A stretch of 64,000 nucleotides of DNA from Burkholderiales bacterium RIFCSPHIGHO2_12_FULL_69_20 (GCA_001770815.1 MESD01000019.1:15973-79972); one strand, 5' to 3'; counted from the first letter of the stretch, positions 18,831 to 29,432 are shown. The notes: a model not told the origin generated them from the sequence alone. Translations and numbers: made by a program.

Positions 18831-18846
18831 TCGTCCATTTGGCCGA
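18831..18846. promoter_or_regulatory. Palindrome copy 3 (TCGTCCATTTGGCCGA)
   Basis: Matches copies 1 and 2 at 14 of 16 positions. It lies 36 bases upstream of the histidine kinase start and about 68 bases upstream of the divergent serC gene. Its place fits autoregulation of the kinase by its cognate regulator. Confidence 0.45.
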
Positions 18847-18913
18847 AGGCCGGTGACGACAACCGTAAACTCGTGCGCTTGCCCTGCCCCCTCACAGACC
18901 GGAGACCCCGCCC

Positions 18914-19996
18914 ATGACCCGCGTGTTCAACTTCAGTGCCGGCCCCGCCGCCCTGCCCGAATCGGTGCTGCAGACCGCTGCCGCCGAGATGCTCGACTGG
19001 CACGGCTCGGGCATGAGCGTGATGGAGATGAGCCACCGCGGCAAGGAGTTCATCAGCATCGCCGACGAGGCGCAGGCGCTGCTGCGTGAACTGCTGGCGG
19101 TGCCCGCCAACTACAAGCTGCTGTTCATGCAGGGCGGCGCGCTGGCCGAGAACGCCATCGTCCCGATGAACATGCTGCGCGGCAAGACCGCGGCCGACTA
19201 CATCGACACCGGCGAGTGGTCGAAGAAGTCGATCAAGGAGGCGCAGAAGTACTGCACGGTCAACGTGGCGGCCAGCGCCAAGGCCGGTGGCTACACCAGC
19301 ATCCCGCCGCGCGCCGAGTGGCAGCTCAACCCCGATGCGGCCTACGTGCACATCTGCAGCAACGAGACCATCGGCGGCGTCGAGTACCACTTCACCCCCG
19401 ACGTGGGCAGCGTGCCGCTGGTGGCCGACATGTCCAGCGACATCCTCTCGCGCCCGATCGATGTCGCGAAGTACGGCCTGATCTACGGCGGCGCGCAGAA
19501 GAACATCGGCCCGGCCGGCCTGACGATCGTGATCGTGCGCGACGACCTGATCGGCCAGGCGCTGCCGGCCACACCCTCGGCCTTCGACTACAAGACCGTG
19601 GCCGACAACGACTCGATGTTCAACACCCCGCCCACCTACGCGATCTACATCGCCGCTCTGGTGTTCAAGTGGATCAAGGACCAGGGCGGCCTGGCCGCGA
19701 TGGCCACCCACAACGCCGCCAAGGCCGCGCTGCTGTACGACTTCCTCGACACCACCACGTTCTACAGCTGCCCGGTGGCGCGGGATTGCCGCTCGCTGAT
19801 GAACGTGCCGTTCCGCCTGAAGGACGAGAAGCTCGACGAGGCCTTCCTGAAGGGCGCCAAGGAACGCGGCATGGTGCAGCTGAAGGGTCACCGCTCGGTG
19901 GGCGGCATGCGCGCGTCGATCTACAACGCGATGCCGCTCGAGGGCGTGAAGACGCTGGTGGCCTTCATGAAAGAGTTCGAGGCGCAGCATGGCTGA
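18914..19996 (+). CDS. serC: Phosphoserine aminotransferase
   Basis: PLP enzyme of 360 residues that converts 3-phosphohydroxypyruvate to phosphoserine with glutamate as donor. It also serves the parallel step of pyridoxal phosphate synthesis. The start [20 protein letters not shown], the [12 protein letters not shown] motif and the PLP lysine in [11 protein letters not shown] are diagnostic. The length is normal. A GGAG site precedes the ATG by about 10 bases. The stop overlaps the serA start by 8 bases, so both serine-pathway genes are one operon and probably translationally coupled. Confidence 0.96.
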   Translation: MTRVFNFSAGPAALPESVLQTAAAEMLDWHGSGMSVMEMSHRGKEFISIADEAQALLRELLAVPANYKLLFMQGGALAENAIVPMNMLRGKTAADYIDTGEWSKKSIKEAQKYCTVNVAASAKAGGYTSIPPRAEWQLNPDAAYVHICSNETIGGVEYHFTPDVGSVPLVADMSSDILSRPIDVAKYGLIYGGAQKNIGPAGLTIVIVRDDLIGQALPATPSAFDYKTVADNDSMFNTPPTYAIYIAALVFKWIKDQGGLAAMATHNAAKAALLYDFLDTTTFYSCPVARDCRSLMNVPFRLKDEKLDEAFLKGAKERGMVQLKGHRSVGGMRASIYNAMPLEGVKTLVAFMKEFEAQHG

Positions 19997-21194
19997 CCCG
20001 GGGCGGAGTCAGGCGCAGGAGCGCGCCGGCGTGCTGGTGCTCAACCAGATCTCGGCCCAGGGTCTGTCGCGCCTGCCGGCCGACCGCTACCGGGTGGGCA
20101 AGGACGTGGCCGCCCCGGCCGCCATCCTGGTGCGCTCGGCCGACCTGCACGGCCTGGCCATCCCGGCCAGCGTGATGGCCATCGGCCGGGCCGGCGCAGG
20201 CACCAACAACATCCCCGTCAAGGCGATGAGCGAACGGGGTGTGCCGGTGTTCAACGCGCCCGGCGCCAATGCCAATGCGGTGAAGGAACTGGTGCTCGCC
20301 GGCATGCTGATGGCCGCGCGCAACCTGGCGCCGGCGCTGCGCTTCACGGCCGCGCTCGATGTCGCCTCGCCCGATCTGGAGAAGGCGGTCGAAGACGGCA
20401 AGAAGGCCTTCGCTGGCTTCGAGATCGCCGGCCAGACGCTGGGCATCATCGGCCTGGGCAAGATCGGCTGCCTGATCGCCGACGCCGCCATCAAGCTGGG
20501 CATGGACGTGCTGGGCTACGACCCCGAGATCACGGTCGACGCGGCCTGGAGCCTGCCCAGCCAGGTGCGGCGTGCCGGCAGCGTCAACGAGGTGCTGCGC
20601 AGCGCGCAGTTCGTCAGCCTGCACGTGCCGCTGGTGGCGGCCACGCGGCACCTGGTGAACGACGGCAACATCGGCCTGATGAAGCCCGGCGCGGTGCTGC
20701 TGAACTTCAGCCGCGAAGGCGTGGTCAGCGACAGCGCGGTGCTCGAATCGCTGGCCGCCGGCCACCTGGGCCAGTACGTCTGCGATTTTCCGGGTGCCGA
20801 GATCCACGGCCATCCGAAGATCATCGCGCTGCCGCACCTGGGCGCCAGCACCCGCGAGGCCGAGGAGAACTGCGCCATCATGGTGGTCGACCAGGTGCGG
20901 GATTACCTGGAAAACGGCAACGTGGTCAACGCGGTGAACTTTCCGAACCTGGCGATGGCGCGTGAGAGCCCCTGGCGCGTGGCGATTGCCAACGCCAACG
21001 TGCCCAACATGCTGGGCCAGATGTCGACCGCGATGGCCAGCGCGGGCTTGAACATCCACAACATGGTCAACAAGTCGCGCGGCGACATGGCCTACACGCT
21101 GGTGGACGTGGACAGCCCCGTCGGCGATGCGGTGATCGCCAGCCTGGGCAGCATCCCCGGCGTGTTGTCGGTGCGCTACTTGCCGGGCGCCTGA
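19989..21194 (+). CDS. serA: D-3-phosphoglycerate dehydrogenase
   Basis: Oxidises 3-phosphoglycerate to 3-phosphohydroxypyruvate, the first step of serine synthesis; the product is the SerC substrate. The protein has 401 residues. The NAD-binding segment is [28 protein letters not shown], the catalytic histidine region is [17 protein letters not shown], and a C-terminal ACT domain ([20 protein letters not shown] to the end) allows feedback control by serine. Size and ACT domain place it with the E. coli-type enzyme. It overlaps serC by 8 bases. Confidence 0.95.
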   Translation: MADPGRSQAQERAGVLVLNQISAQGLSRLPADRYRVGKDVAAPAAILVRSADLHGLAIPASVMAIGRAGAGTNNIPVKAMSERGVPVFNAPGANANAVKELVLAGMLMAARNLAPALRFTAALDVASPDLEKAVEDGKKAFAGFEIAGQTLGIIGLGKIGCLIADAAIKLGMDVLGYDPEITVDAAWSLPSQVRRAGSVNEVLRSAQFVSLHVPLVAATRHLVNDGNIGLMKPGAVLLNFSREGVVSDSAVLESLAAGHLGQYVCDFPGAEIHGHPKIIALPHLGASTREAEENCAIMVVDQVRDYLENGNVVNAVNFPNLAMARESPWRVAIANANVPNMLGQMSTAMASAGLNIHNMVNKSRGDMAYTLVDVDSPVGDAVIASLGSIPGVLSVRYLPGA

Positions 21195-21222
21195 GCCAGC
21201 GGGCCACTGCCGCCGGTGGTGA

Positions 21223-22344
21223 TCACAACCGCCCGGCGGCGCGGCGGAATTCCATGCGCGCCATCATGCGCGAGGCCATGTTGGCGGAGAACAGCAGCGC
21301 CACCCACTGGGTGCGCGGCTGCACGAACATCGCCGTGCCGCTGATGCCTGACCAGCACAGCTCGCCGGCCGTGCAGGGCATCGCCGCGGGGCCCCAATCG
21401 TGGCGCACGGCCAGCCCCAGGCCGAAGCCGAAGCCCGGGCCGCAGTAGCTGGCCGGGCCGGCCACACCCGCGGGCAGCTGGTTGCGCGCCAGCTCGTCGA
21501 ACAGGCGCTGCGACAACAACCGCTGGCCATTGGCCGCCACGCCGCCGGCCGCCAGCAGCCGGGCGAAGGCGAGCGTGTCGTCCAGCGTGCTGACCAGGCC
21601 GCCGCCGCCGCTGTCCATCCACGGCTGGCCGGCCTGCCGCTGGCCGATGGGCGGGATGGTGGCGTGCCAGCCGCTGTCCTCGGCATGGGCCACGGCGAGT
21701 TGGGCATGCTCGTCGGCCGCGATCTGAAAGCCGGTGTGCTGCATGCCCAGTGGATCGAACAGGCGCTGGCGCAGTGCCTGGCCCAGCGGTTGGCCGTCGA
21801 GCTGCGCGACGATGCAGCCCAGCACGTCGGTGGAATAGCCGTACTGGAAGGCGGTGCCCGGCTCGGCGGCCAGCGGCAAGCCGGCCAGCCGGGCCAGAAA
21901 GGCCGGCGCGTCCAGGCCGCTCATCGCCGGGGTGAATGCGGCCTGCACCCAGGCCGCGCGCGTGCTGTCGTCGGTGATCTCGAACGGGTAGGGCAGCCCC
22001 GAGGTGTGGCGCATCAGGTCGCGCACCGTGGGCGCGGCGCGCGGCGGCACACCGCCGGGCCGGCGCAGATCGCGCAGCACCGGCAGCAGTTCGGCCACCG
22101 GCGCGTCCAGGTCCAGAGCGCCCTCGTCGACCAGCATCAGCGCGGCCAGCGTGACCATCGGCTTGGTCAAAGACGCAATGCGAAAGCGCACGCCGGCGTG
22201 CATGGCCGCGGTGTCGTCGGGCCGGATGCGGCCGACGGCGTGGCGTGCCAGCACCTGGCCGTCACGTTCGATGTGCACCAGCGCGCCGGGGCAGTGGCGC
22301 GCTGCAAGCTGGTGATCCAGCAGGTTGGTGATGGCTGTGGTCAT
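21223..22344 (-). CDS. Beta-lactamase-fold serine hydrolase (family VIII esterase-like)
   Basis: Protein of 373 residues from the class C beta-lactamase/penicillin-binding fold. The SxxK nucleophile motif is ASLTKPMVTLAALML (about residue 75). The YxN-type motif reads YGYSTDVLG. A late GELCWSGISGT motif resembles the Trp-Gly-Gly region of EstB-like esterases. No signal peptide is visible, which argues for a cytoplasmic esterase or amidase and against a resistance beta-lactamase. It is convergent with serA and lies downstream of queA on the same strand. The substrate is unknown. Confidence 0.85.
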   Translation of the reverse strand: MTTAITNLLDHQLAARHCPGALVHIERDGQVLARHAVGRIRPDDTAAMHAGVRFRIASLTKPMVTLAALMLVDEGALDLDAPVAELLPVLRDLRRPGGVPPRAAPTVRDLMRHTSGLPYPFEITDDSTRAAWVQAAFTPAMSGLDAPAFLARLAGLPLAAEPGTAFQYGYSTDVLGCIVAQLDGQPLGQALRQRLFDPLGMQHTGFQIAADEHAQLAVAHAEDSGWHATIPPIGQRQAGQPWMDSGGGGLVSTLDDTLAFARLLAAGGVAANGQRLLSQRLFDELARNQLPAGVAGPASYCGPGFGFGLGLAVRHDWGPAAMPCTAGELCWSGISGTAMFVQPRTQWVALLFSANMASRMMARMEFRRAAGRL

Positions 22345-22402
22345 GGCGGTGCGGGCAGTTCAGCCCGAGCATAGGCCCGGATGCGCCGATCACCACCCCG
22401 GG

Positions 22403-23509
22403 TCAGCCCGCTGGCGCTGGGGGCCAGTCGATCGCCCTATCCAGCAGCATGGCGTCGCCGTAGCTGAAGAAGCGGTAGCGCGATTCGATCGCGTGGCGGT
22501 ACAGCGCCCGCGCATGGGCATGGCCGGCAAAGGCCGACACCAGCATCAGCAGCGTGCTCTTGGGCAGGTGGAAGTTGGTGATCAGCCGGTCGACCACGCG
22601 GAAGGGGAAGCCCGGCGTGATGAAGATGTCGGTCTCGCGCGCGCCGGGCTGCAGGCGGCCGCCCAGCGCGGCCGACTCCAGCGCACGCAAGGTGGTGGTG
22701 CCGGCCGCCACGATGCGCCCGCCCGCCGCGCGGGTGTGCGCTATCGCCGCCACCGTGGCCTCGCCCACCTCGTACCACTCGCTGTGCATCTTGTGCTCGG
22801 CCAGCGTGGCGCTGCGCACCGGCTGGAAGGTGCCGGCGCCCACGTGCAGCGTGACCTGCGCACGCTGCACACCGCGCGCGGCCAGCGCCGCCAGCACCGC
22901 TTCGTCGAAGTGCAGCGAGGCAGTGGGTGCGGCCACCGCGCCGGGGCGCCGGGCGAACACGGTCTGGTAGCGCGCCACGTCGTCGGCGCCGTCGGCATGG
23001 TTGATGTAGGGCGGCAGCGGCACATGGCCGAAGGCCTCCAGCAGCGCCAGCGGATCACCCGGAAAGCGCAGGTGGAACAGCCCGTCGTCGGGGCCGCCGC
23101 GGCCCAGCACCTCGGCCTCGAAGGCGCCGCGCGCAAAGCTGACCAGGCTGCCGGCGCGTGGTGATTTGCTGGCGCGCAGGTGGGCCAGCACCTCGTGGTT
23201 GGGCAGCACCCGTTCGATCAGCGCCTCGACCGCGCCGCCGGTGGGTTTTTCACCGAACAGCCGCGCCTTGATGACCCGGGTGTCATTGAACACCAGCAGA
23301 TCGCCGGGGTTCAGCAGGCCGGGCAGATCGTGGAACACCCGGTCCACCGGCACGGCGCCGGTGCCGTCGAGCAGCCGCGAGCCGCTGCGCTGGGCCGCCG
23401 GGTGCTGGGCGATCAGCGCGGGCGGCAGGTCAAAATCAAAATCGGCCAGCGTCAATGGGGCGGCGGCGGATTGGGCGTCGGCTTCGGCGGGGTGGGGTTG
23501 ATCGCGCAT
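22403..23509 (-). CDS. queA: S-adenosylmethionine:tRNA ribosyltransferase-isomerase
   Basis: Transfers and rearranges the ribosyl part of S-adenosylmethionine onto preQ1-tRNA, giving epoxyqueuosine; it acts after Tgt. The start at 23509 ([13 protein letters not shown]) gives 368 residues, close to the usual 350. The longer ORF start is not supported. Family motifs include [41 protein letters not shown], the ATGTT-like region here [12 protein letters not shown], and [34 protein letters not shown]. The gene follows the glutamate dehydrogenase gene on the same strand with an 88-base gap. Confidence 0.95.
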   Translation of the reverse strand: MRDQPHPAEADAQSAAAPLTLADFDFDLPPALIAQHPAAQRSGSRLLDGTGAVPVDRVFHDLPGLLNPGDLLVFNDTRVIKARLFGEKPTGGAVEALIERVLPNHEVLAHLRASKSPRAGSLVSFARGAFEAEVLGRGGPDDGLFHLRFPGDPLALLEAFGHVPLPPYINHADGADDVARYQTVFARRPGAVAAPTASLHFDEAVLAALAARGVQRAQVTLHVGAGTFQPVRSATLAEHKMHSEWYEVGEATVAAIAHTRAAGGRIVAAGTTTLRALESAALGGRLQPGARETDIFITPGFPFRVVDRLITNFHLPKSTLLMLVSAFAGHAHARALYRHAIESRYRFFSYGDAMLLDRAIDWPPAPAG

Positions 23510-23597
23510 GATGTCCAGGCTGTACCGGCCTGAAGACTCGGGAAGGGGGCGGATTGTTCCATGCAGCCTTTGTGCACCAGCCCCCGCGTGCCGTTTC

Positions 23598-24866
23598 TCA
23601 GGGATACAGCCCACGCGACTGGCGTGCCGCCAGGATGCGCTCGCAGGCCACCGCAAAGGTGGCGGTGCGCAGCGTGATCTGGTGTTGGTCGGCGGTGTCC
23701 CAGATCTTCCTGAGTGCGCCGACCATGATCTTGTCCAGCCGCATGTTGATCTCGTCCTCGGTCCAGAAGAAGGACGAGAAGTCCTGCACCCATTCGAAGT
23801 AGCTCACCGTCACGCCACCGGCGTTGCAGATCACGTCGGGCACCACCAGGATGCCGCGGTCGGCCAGGATGTCGTCGGCCGCCGATCCGGTGGGGCCGTT
23901 GGCGCCTTCGAGCACCAGCCGGGCCTTCAAGCGGTTGGCGCGCGCCGCGGTGATCTGGTTCTCCAGTGCGGCGGGAATCATGATCTGGCAGTCCACGTCC
24001 CAGAACGACTCGTTGTCCATCGCCTCGGCGCCGGCAAAACCGGCCACACCGCCGGTGGCCTTGACGTGCGGCACCAGCAGCGACAGGTCGAAGCCGCGGG
24101 CGTTGAAGATGCTGCCGGTATGGTCTTGCGCGGCGACGATGATCGCGCCGGCCTGGCCGAACAACTCGGCCGCCGACGAGCCCACGTTGCCGAAGCCCTG
24201 CACCGCCACCTTGGCACCGATGATCTCGAGGTGGATGCGCCGCGCCGCCTCGCGCCCGGTGACGAACACGCCGCGGCCGGTGGCCTTCACCCGGCCCAGG
24301 CTGCCGCCCAGGTGGATGGGCTTGCCGGTGACCACGCCGGTGGCGGTGGCGCCGGTGTTCATCGAGTAGGTGTCCATCATCCACGCCATGATCTGCGCGT
24401 CGGTGTTCACGTCGGGCGCGGGGATGTCCTGCTGCGGGCCGATGATGATGCCGATCTCGCTGGTGTAGCGGCGCGTCAGCTTCTCCAGCTCGTTCAACGA
24501 CAGCTGCTTGGGATCGACCCGGATGCCGCCCTTGGCCCCGCCAAAGGGCAGGTTGACCGCGGCGTTCTTGATGCTCATCCAGGCCGACAGCGCCATCACC
24601 TCCTCAAGCGTGACATCGGGGTGGTAGCGCACGCCGCCCTTGCCGGGGCCGCGCGTCAGGCTGTGCTGCACCCGATAGCCTTCGTAGTGCGCGATGCGGC
24701 CGTCGTCCATCTCGATGGGCACGTCGACGATCAGCGTGCGCTTGGGGCGCTTGAGCGTCTCCACCCAGCGCGCCAGCGGCCCCAGGTAGGGGATCACGCG
24801 GTCGACCTGGGTCAGGTAGGTGCCCCAGGGGCTGTCCGAGGTCGGGTTCACATACGAAAGTGGCAT
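23598..24866 (-). CDS. gdhA: Glu/Leu/Phe/Val dehydrogenase family glutamate dehydrogenase
   Basis: Interconverts glutamate and 2-oxoglutarate plus ammonium with NAD(P). The start at 24866 ([20 protein letters not shown]) gives 422 residues, a normal length for the hexameric enzyme. Key elements are [16 protein letters not shown], the catalytic lysine in [13 protein letters not shown], and the Rossmann motif [22 protein letters not shown]. The ORF-track extension to 25046 lies in a probable leader region. The Gly-rich loop suits NAD preference, but I cannot settle the cofactor. Upstream lies a 252-base gap to the divergent proC with no other gene. Confidence 0.93.
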   Translation of the reverse strand: MPLSYVNPTSDSPWGTYLTQVDRVIPYLGPLARWVETLKRPKRTLIVDVPIEMDDGRIAHYEGYRVQHSLTRGPGKGGVRYHPDVTLEEVMALSAWMSIKNAAVNLPFGGAKGGIRVDPKQLSLNELEKLTRRYTSEIGIIIGPQQDIPAPDVNTDAQIMAWMMDTYSMNTGATATGVVTGKPIHLGGSLGRVKATGRGVFVTGREAARRIHLEIIGAKVAVQGFGNVGSSAAELFGQAGAIIVAAQDHTGSIFNARGFDLSLLVPHVKATGGVAGFAGAEAMDNESFWDVDCQIMIPAALENQITAARANRLKARLVLEGANGPTGSAADDILADRGILVVPDVICNAGGVTVSYFEWVQDFSSFFWTEDEINMRLDKIMVGALRKIWDTADQHQITLRTATFAVACERILAARQSRGLYP

Positions 24867-25118
24867 GGTCGTCCTGTGGTGTGACGGGTGGGGTTGGCGT
24901 TGCCGCGGCGCGCCTCGTGGGCGCATCGGGTGTTCGCGCGTTTGGGCTTTCCGGTGTTGCCGGCGCGTCAGACGCCTCGGATCGCCCGGGGCGCAATGTA
25001 GAGGCTGGGCACGGGTTTGGCGTGCGTTATGCGTCGATTGCATCATGTCGACCCTGCATCACATGACGCGCTGCAGCATCGCCGCAGCGGCCGGAAGTGG
25101 CTGGCTACACTGCCCGGC

Positions 25119-25955
25119 ATGAGCTTTCACCCCCACTCCACCATCGCCTTCATCGGCGGCGGCAACATGGCCAGCGCGCTGATCGGCGGGCTGATCCGGG
25201 CGCAGCGCGCGCCCACCAGCATCCTGGTGATCGACCCCGGCGAGGGCCAGCGCGCCCGGCTGGCCGCTGATTTTGGCGTGCGCGTTTTGCCCGCCGCCGA
25301 TGCGGCGCTGGCCGACGCAGCGCTGGTGGTGTGGGCCGTCAAGCCGCAGCTGTTCGGCGAGGCTGCCGCACCCTGCGCGGTGCATGTGCGCGGCGCCCTG
25401 CACCTCAGCGTGATGGCCGGCATCCGCAGCGACGCGATCGCCCGCGCCTGCGGTGCCACGCCGGCCGCGGCGCGCATCGTGCGCAGCATGCCCAACACGC
25501 CGGCGCTGATCGGCCGCGGCATCGCCGGGCTGTTTGCCACGCCGTCGGTAACGCCCGAAGAACGCGGCCTGGTCGAACAGGTGCTGGCGCCCACCGGCCA
25601 GACGCTGTGGGTCGAGCGCGAGGCCGATCTGGATGCGGTGACCGCGCTGTCGGGCTCGGGCCCGGCGTATGTCTTCTATTTCGTCGAGTCGATGATGGCC
25701 GCCGCCACGCAGATGGGCTTGTCGGCCGAGCAGGGCAAGCGCCTGGCGCTGGCCACCTTCGACGGCGCCACCGCGCTGGCCGCGCAGTCGGCCGATCCAC
25801 CCGAGCTGCTGCGCGAGCGTGTCACCAGCAAGGGCGGCACCACCCACGCCGCGCTGCAATCGCTGGAGGCCAGCGGCGTGAAGGCGGCCTTCGTGCAGGC
25901 GCTGATCGCGGCGCAGCAGCGTGCGCGGGCGCTGGGCGACGAGTTCGGCGGGTGA
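25119..25955 (+). CDS. proC: Pyrroline-5-carboxylate reductase
   Basis: Final step of proline synthesis, reducing pyrroline-5-carboxylate with NAD(P)H. The start at 25119 (MSFHPHSTIAFIGGGNMASALIGGL) places the Rossmann motif near the N-terminus as usual and gives 278 residues. The ORF-track start at 25017 adds an unrelated leader. Conserved segments are VRSMPNTPALIGRG, the substrate loop SGSGPAYVFYFVESM and VTSKGGTTHAAL. It is convergent with the restriction gene, 18 bases away. Confidence 0.95.
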   Translation: MSFHPHSTIAFIGGGNMASALIGGLIRAQRAPTSILVIDPGEGQRARLAADFGVRVLPAADAALADAALVVWAVKPQLFGEAAAPCAVHVRGALHLSVMAGIRSDAIARACGATPAAARIVRSMPNTPALIGRGIAGLFATPSVTPEERGLVEQVLAPTGQTLWVEREADLDAVTALSGSGPAYVFYFVESMMAAATQMGLSAEQGKRLALATFDGATALAAQSADPPELLRERVTSKGGTTHAALQSLEASGVKAAFVQALIAAQQRARALGDEFGG

Positions 25956-25973
25956 ATTCGCGGGTGATGGCCG

Positions 25974-28900
25974 TCAAGCAGCCGCGGCGGTAGCTGACTT
26001 CGCAGCAAGTGCCGCCAGCATCTGCAGCAACTGCTGGGGCTCATAGCAGGCGAGAAAATCCCAGCGACCCAGCTTGCCCCAGCGATTGACCGCCTGTACC
26101 CAGCGGCGGGCAGCTTCGTGCTTGGCCGGCGTCTCGGCCTGCTGCGCCCCCTTGATCTCCAGCAGCAAGTGGTTGCCGTCTTGCAGCCGCACCACGAAGT
26201 CAGGCTCATAGGCCCTCGCCTGGCCGTGAAATTCGTAGGGCACGTTCAGCTCCAGCCGATCGTTGCGCACGTAGCAGATCACCAGGCCACTCACCGCAGC
26301 GATCTCCAGTTGGGTTGCCGCAGCCTGCTCCCATGAGCCGGTATCGGCCGCCACGAAGTTCAAGTGGCTGGCCTGCGTGCCCTGCACCGGCTTCACGGTC
26401 TTGAAGCGCACGGCGGCCGAGCTGCCGATCGGCCGATAGCGGTTCAACCGCGGCAGCATCGGGGTTTCGCCCTTGGCCTCGTTGGGCCGGATCGCAGCCA
26501 CCAGCAGGCCGACCACGGCCTCGGCGTAGGTCTGCAGGCCCAACTCGCAGGCATGGCAGTTGTTGAAGTCCACGCGCTGAGCGACATAGCGTTGTGTGAT
26601 GGCGAGCACTTGCGGAAACAGGGTGGTTCGCCCAGCGGTGCGCAGACGCTCGCTTCCAGGGTGCGCTGCATCGGTCAGCCTGCGCACCACCTCCCGTGCC
26701 ATCTCGAAGGCGATGGTCTGCGGGTGCGCCTCGCGGTAATACACCTCGCGCGTCACCTTCTCGAAGCCGAAACCGGTCTGCGCCGCAGGCACGCCCACCG
26801 CGTAGCCCACCTGCGGCCGCACGAAGGCCGCCGTGGGCGTGCTCCAGGGGTCGAGCCGCGTGGTCTGCATCGCGTCCACGTCGCACACCACCTGGTGCTG
26901 CTGCAGATCGACGACGAAACCCTCCACCACCGGAAAGCGGATCTCGAACGCCGCCCGCTCGGGCATCGCCAGCACCTCGTGCTTGGGCCGGTCATCGGGC
27001 GGCGGGCCGTCGCCGGGCGGCCGCCCCTTGAACGGGATCAGCGAGAACGGCACGCCGAACACGTCCACGTACTCCTCGGTCAGCCGGCCGGTGGCCGGGT
27101 CGGGCGTGTAGTCCATGCGGCGCAGGCCGCGGCCCACCACCTGCTCGCACAGCAACTGGCTGTGGAAGGCGCGCAGCCCGAGGATGTGCGTCACGTTGTT
27201 GGCGTCCCAGCCTTCGCTGAGCATGTTCACGCTCACCACGCAGCGGACATGACCGCCGGGCGTGCCGGGCCGGCCCACGGTGGAGACGATGCGTCGCAGT
27301 TCTTCGGCCGCCTCCTTGCGGGTGGCGTTGGGGTCTTCGCTCTCGGCTGCGGCCAGCAGGCTGGAGTCGATGCGCAGCGTCACCTCGGCACCCAGGCGGT
27401 TCCACAGTTCCGGGAAGCCTGGCAAGCCATCGCCGTAGCGCTTGACCGGCTTCGCCTTCTTGCGGCGGCGCGGCGGCGCGTCGTCGTCCTCGCTGTCGTC
27501 GTCAGCCTGTTCGACTTCGGCTTTGAGGGTTTCCTCGCCCGAGATCACCCGGTGAAAGTGCTCGGCGATGTCGGTGTTGTCACAGACGATGATCATCACC
27601 GGCGGGGTGCGGTCCTGCCCTGGCGCGGCGGCATCGATCTGCACCATGCGCTGCTGCCACTGGCCGGCCAGCGTCAGTAGCGCGGCCTGGGCCTTGCGGT
27701 ACACCACCTCGGGCTTGGGCTTGCCGCCGGTGAAGCGCTCGCCAGCCGACAGGTTGGCCGTCACGTGCTGCCACAGCTTGAAGAACTGCGGCTCGGGGCG
27801 GCCGGTGTTGTCGATCGCCGGCAGCCGCGGGATCTTGGTGATACCGCTCTCGATCGCGTCGACCAGCCCGAAATCGCTCACCACCCAGGGGAAAGGCGAG
27901 CCCTCGGGGTAGCCGCTGCTGTGCAGGTAGAAGGGCGTGGCCGACAGGTCGACGCAGAAGGCCACGCCGCAGGCCGCGTTGAGCTTGTCCAGGCCGTTGA
28001 CCCAGACCGTGGCCTCCTCGCGGTCGGCCCGCTCCTCGGCCGTCAGCGCGTCACCGTCGCGCACCGGCGCGGGCCGATAGGCATGGTGGCCCTCGTCGTT
28101 CAGCACCATCAGCGGCTCGTCGTGCCACAGCTCGCCCAGCCGGTCACGCGCAAAGGCCTCGGGCGTTTCCGCTCCCAGCCGGCCCACCGCCACCCCCCCG
28201 ACGCGGATCTCTTCGGCCTTCGGGTTGAAGTCGTGCCAGTTGGTCACCCGCACCCGGCCCTTGCCCAACTCGGGCCGCAATGCCGAAGGCACGATGTCGA
28301 ACTGGTCGTAGTAGTTGCCCGCGTCCTCGGGGCGCAGCACCGACAGCCGTTCCTTGATCGTCAGGTTGGGGCACACCACCAGCGCGCGCCTCGGGTGGCG
28401 CGCATCACCCGGCTGGCGGCCGCGGTTGCAGAACGCCCAGGCGATCAGCATCGCCATCACCACGGTCTTGCCGCTGCCGGTGGCCATCTTGCAGGCATAG
28501 CGCAGCAGCGGCGCCAGGCCGGCCTCGTGCGGGCGGTCGGCCAGCTTGGGGTGCTGCGCCACCCGCACCCGCCATTCCAGCGGGCGCGGGTTGTGGCCGC
28601 TGAGCAGCGCTTCGTGGTCGGCCAGCGTCAATTGCGGCTTGAAGCGGGGCGTGCGGCCCTGGGCCAGCATCTCGCGCAGGTAGATCACCGTTTCCACCGC
28701 TTCGAGCTGGCAGAAGAACAGGCGCCGCGAGCGGTCGTCACGCGACCAGTGGTGCAGCAGCGTCTTGGTGGTCTCGCTGGCGCCCAGCCAGCCCGACGCA
28801 CGCCAGCGCCGCACGTCCTCGCGCAAGGTGTTGACCAGCGGCAGGTCGTCGCGCTCTTCCTCGGCCATGAAGCCCAGCTGCTGCTGCGCGCTGCCGGTGC

Positions 28901-29102
28901 GTTCGCTCTTGAACCAGTAGCTGGCCGGCCGGCGACCGGGCGTCCGGGTGGGGATGCCGGTGCGCGTGTCGTAGACCCAGTGCTGGTCGGGCTCGACGTA
29001 GGGCGAGCACAGGATCGGCTTGTCCACCGGCTGGATCGGCAGCTCGGCCTGGGCCGCATCGGCAGCCGGATGCGGGCGGGTGCGGGGGGATCGGGTGGCC
29101 AT
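25974..29102 (-). CDS. res: Type III restriction enzyme, Res (helicase-nuclease) subunit
   Basis: ATP-dependent restriction subunit of 1042 residues, start at ATG 29102 (MATRSPRTRPHPAADA); the longer track ORF crosses the toxin-antitoxin genes. Superfamily 2 helicase motifs are present: Walker A ACKMATGSGKTVVMAML, Walker B MVLNDEGHHAYRP, SATPF, and motif V/VI VSVNMLSEGWDANNVTHILGLRAFHSQLLCEQVVGRGLRR. Near the C-terminus YEPDFVVRLQDGNHLLLEIKG fits a PD-(D/E)xK nuclease. The matching Mod subunit is encoded 660 bases upstream on the same strand, but a divergent toxin-antitoxin pair lies between them. It cuts DNA when unmodified sites are met, together with Mod. Confidence 0.92.
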   Translation of the reverse strand: MATRSPRTRPHPAADAAQAELPIQPVDKPILCSPYVEPDQHWVYDTRTGIPTRTPGRRPASYWFKSERTGSAQQQLGFMAEEERDDLPLVNTLREDVRRWRASGWLGASETTKTLLHHWSRDDRSRRLFFCQLEAVETVIYLREMLAQGRTPRFKPQLTLADHEALLSGHNPRPLEWRVRVAQHPKLADRPHEAGLAPLLRYACKMATGSGKTVVMAMLIAWAFCNRGRQPGDARHPRRALVVCPNLTIKERLSVLRPEDAGNYYDQFDIVPSALRPELGKGRVRVTNWHDFNPKAEEIRVGGVAVGRLGAETPEAFARDRLGELWHDEPLMVLNDEGHHAYRPAPVRDGDALTAEERADREEATVWVNGLDKLNAACGVAFCVDLSATPFYLHSSGYPEGSPFPWVVSDFGLVDAIESGITKIPRLPAIDNTGRPEPQFFKLWQHVTANLSAGERFTGGKPKPEVVYRKAQAALLTLAGQWQQRMVQIDAAAPGQDRTPPVMIIVCDNTDIAEHFHRVISGEETLKAEVEQADDDSEDDDAPPRRRKKAKPVKRYGDGLPGFPELWNRLGAEVTLRIDSSLLAAAESEDPNATRKEAAEELRRIVSTVGRPGTPGGHVRCVVSVNMLSEGWDANNVTHILGLRAFHSQLLCEQVVGRGLRRMDYTPDPATGRLTEEYVDVFGVPFSLIPFKGRPPGDGPPPDDRPKHEVLAMPERAAFEIRFPVVEGFVVDLQQHQVVCDVDAMQTTRLDPWSTPTAAFVRPQVGYAVGVPAAQTGFGFEKVTREVYYREAHPQTIAFEMAREVVRRLTDAAHPGSERLRTAGRTTLFPQVLAITQRYVAQRVDFNNCHACELGLQTYAEAVVGLLVAAIRPNEAKGETPMLPRLNRYRPIGSSAAVRFKTVKPVQGTQASHLNFVAADTGSWEQAAATQLEIAAVSGLVICYVRNDRLELNVPYEFHGQARAYEPDFVVRLQDGNHLLLEIKGAQQAETPAKHEAARRWVQAVNRWGKLGRWDFLACYEPQQLLQMLAALAAKSATAAAA

Positions 29103-29201
29103 CGTCGATTCGCTTTCAGGCGGGCTCAGGCAGCCGTTCGCGCAGGGCATGCCCGGCGCAGTGGGTGGGCGATAAACTGGCCGGACACCTCGGAGATCAC
29201 C

Positions 29202-29432
29202 ATGCCCGACACCGTCACTGAGCTTGCCGAAATGGGCAAGGCGCTCTCGCCCGAAGAGCGCTCGCGCCTGGTCGACCTGCTGCTGGAATCGCTGCACGAG
29301 GCCCCGGCGTCCGAAGTCGAAGCGGCCTGGGCGGCCGAGATCGAGAGCCGGCTGGCCGCGCACGACCGCGGCGAGGTCGAAGCCGTCGAAGCCGAACGGG
29401 TGTTCGCCGAGGCCAGCCGCATCGCGCGGTGA
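29202..29432 (+). CDS. Addiction module antitoxin component
   Basis: 76-residue acidic protein of the putative addiction module component family: MPDTVTELAEMGKALSPEERSRLVDLLLESLHEAP followed by EVEAAWAAEIESRL. These antitoxins neutralise RelE/ParE-type toxins by direct binding and usually repress their own promoter. The ATG at 29202 follows a CGGAG site at 6-10 bases. The stop overlaps the GTG of the toxin gene by 4 bases. The pair lies on the plus strand between the minus-strand res and mod genes. Confidence 0.88.
   Translation: MPDTVTELAEMGKALSPEERSRLVDLLLESLHEAPASEVEAAWAAEIESRLAAHDRGEVEAVEAERVFAEASRIAR

Noticed and set aside
21223-22344. Beta-lactamase antibiotic resistance gene
   Set aside because: It has the SxxK fold but no signal peptide and EstB-like late motifs; a cytoplasmic esterase-type hydrolase is more likely.
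24867-25118. Possible small gene or RNA in the gdhA-proC gap
   Set aside because: Overlapping short frames have no family features or ribosome-binding site, and I saw no convincing structured RNA; it most likely holds divergent promoters only.
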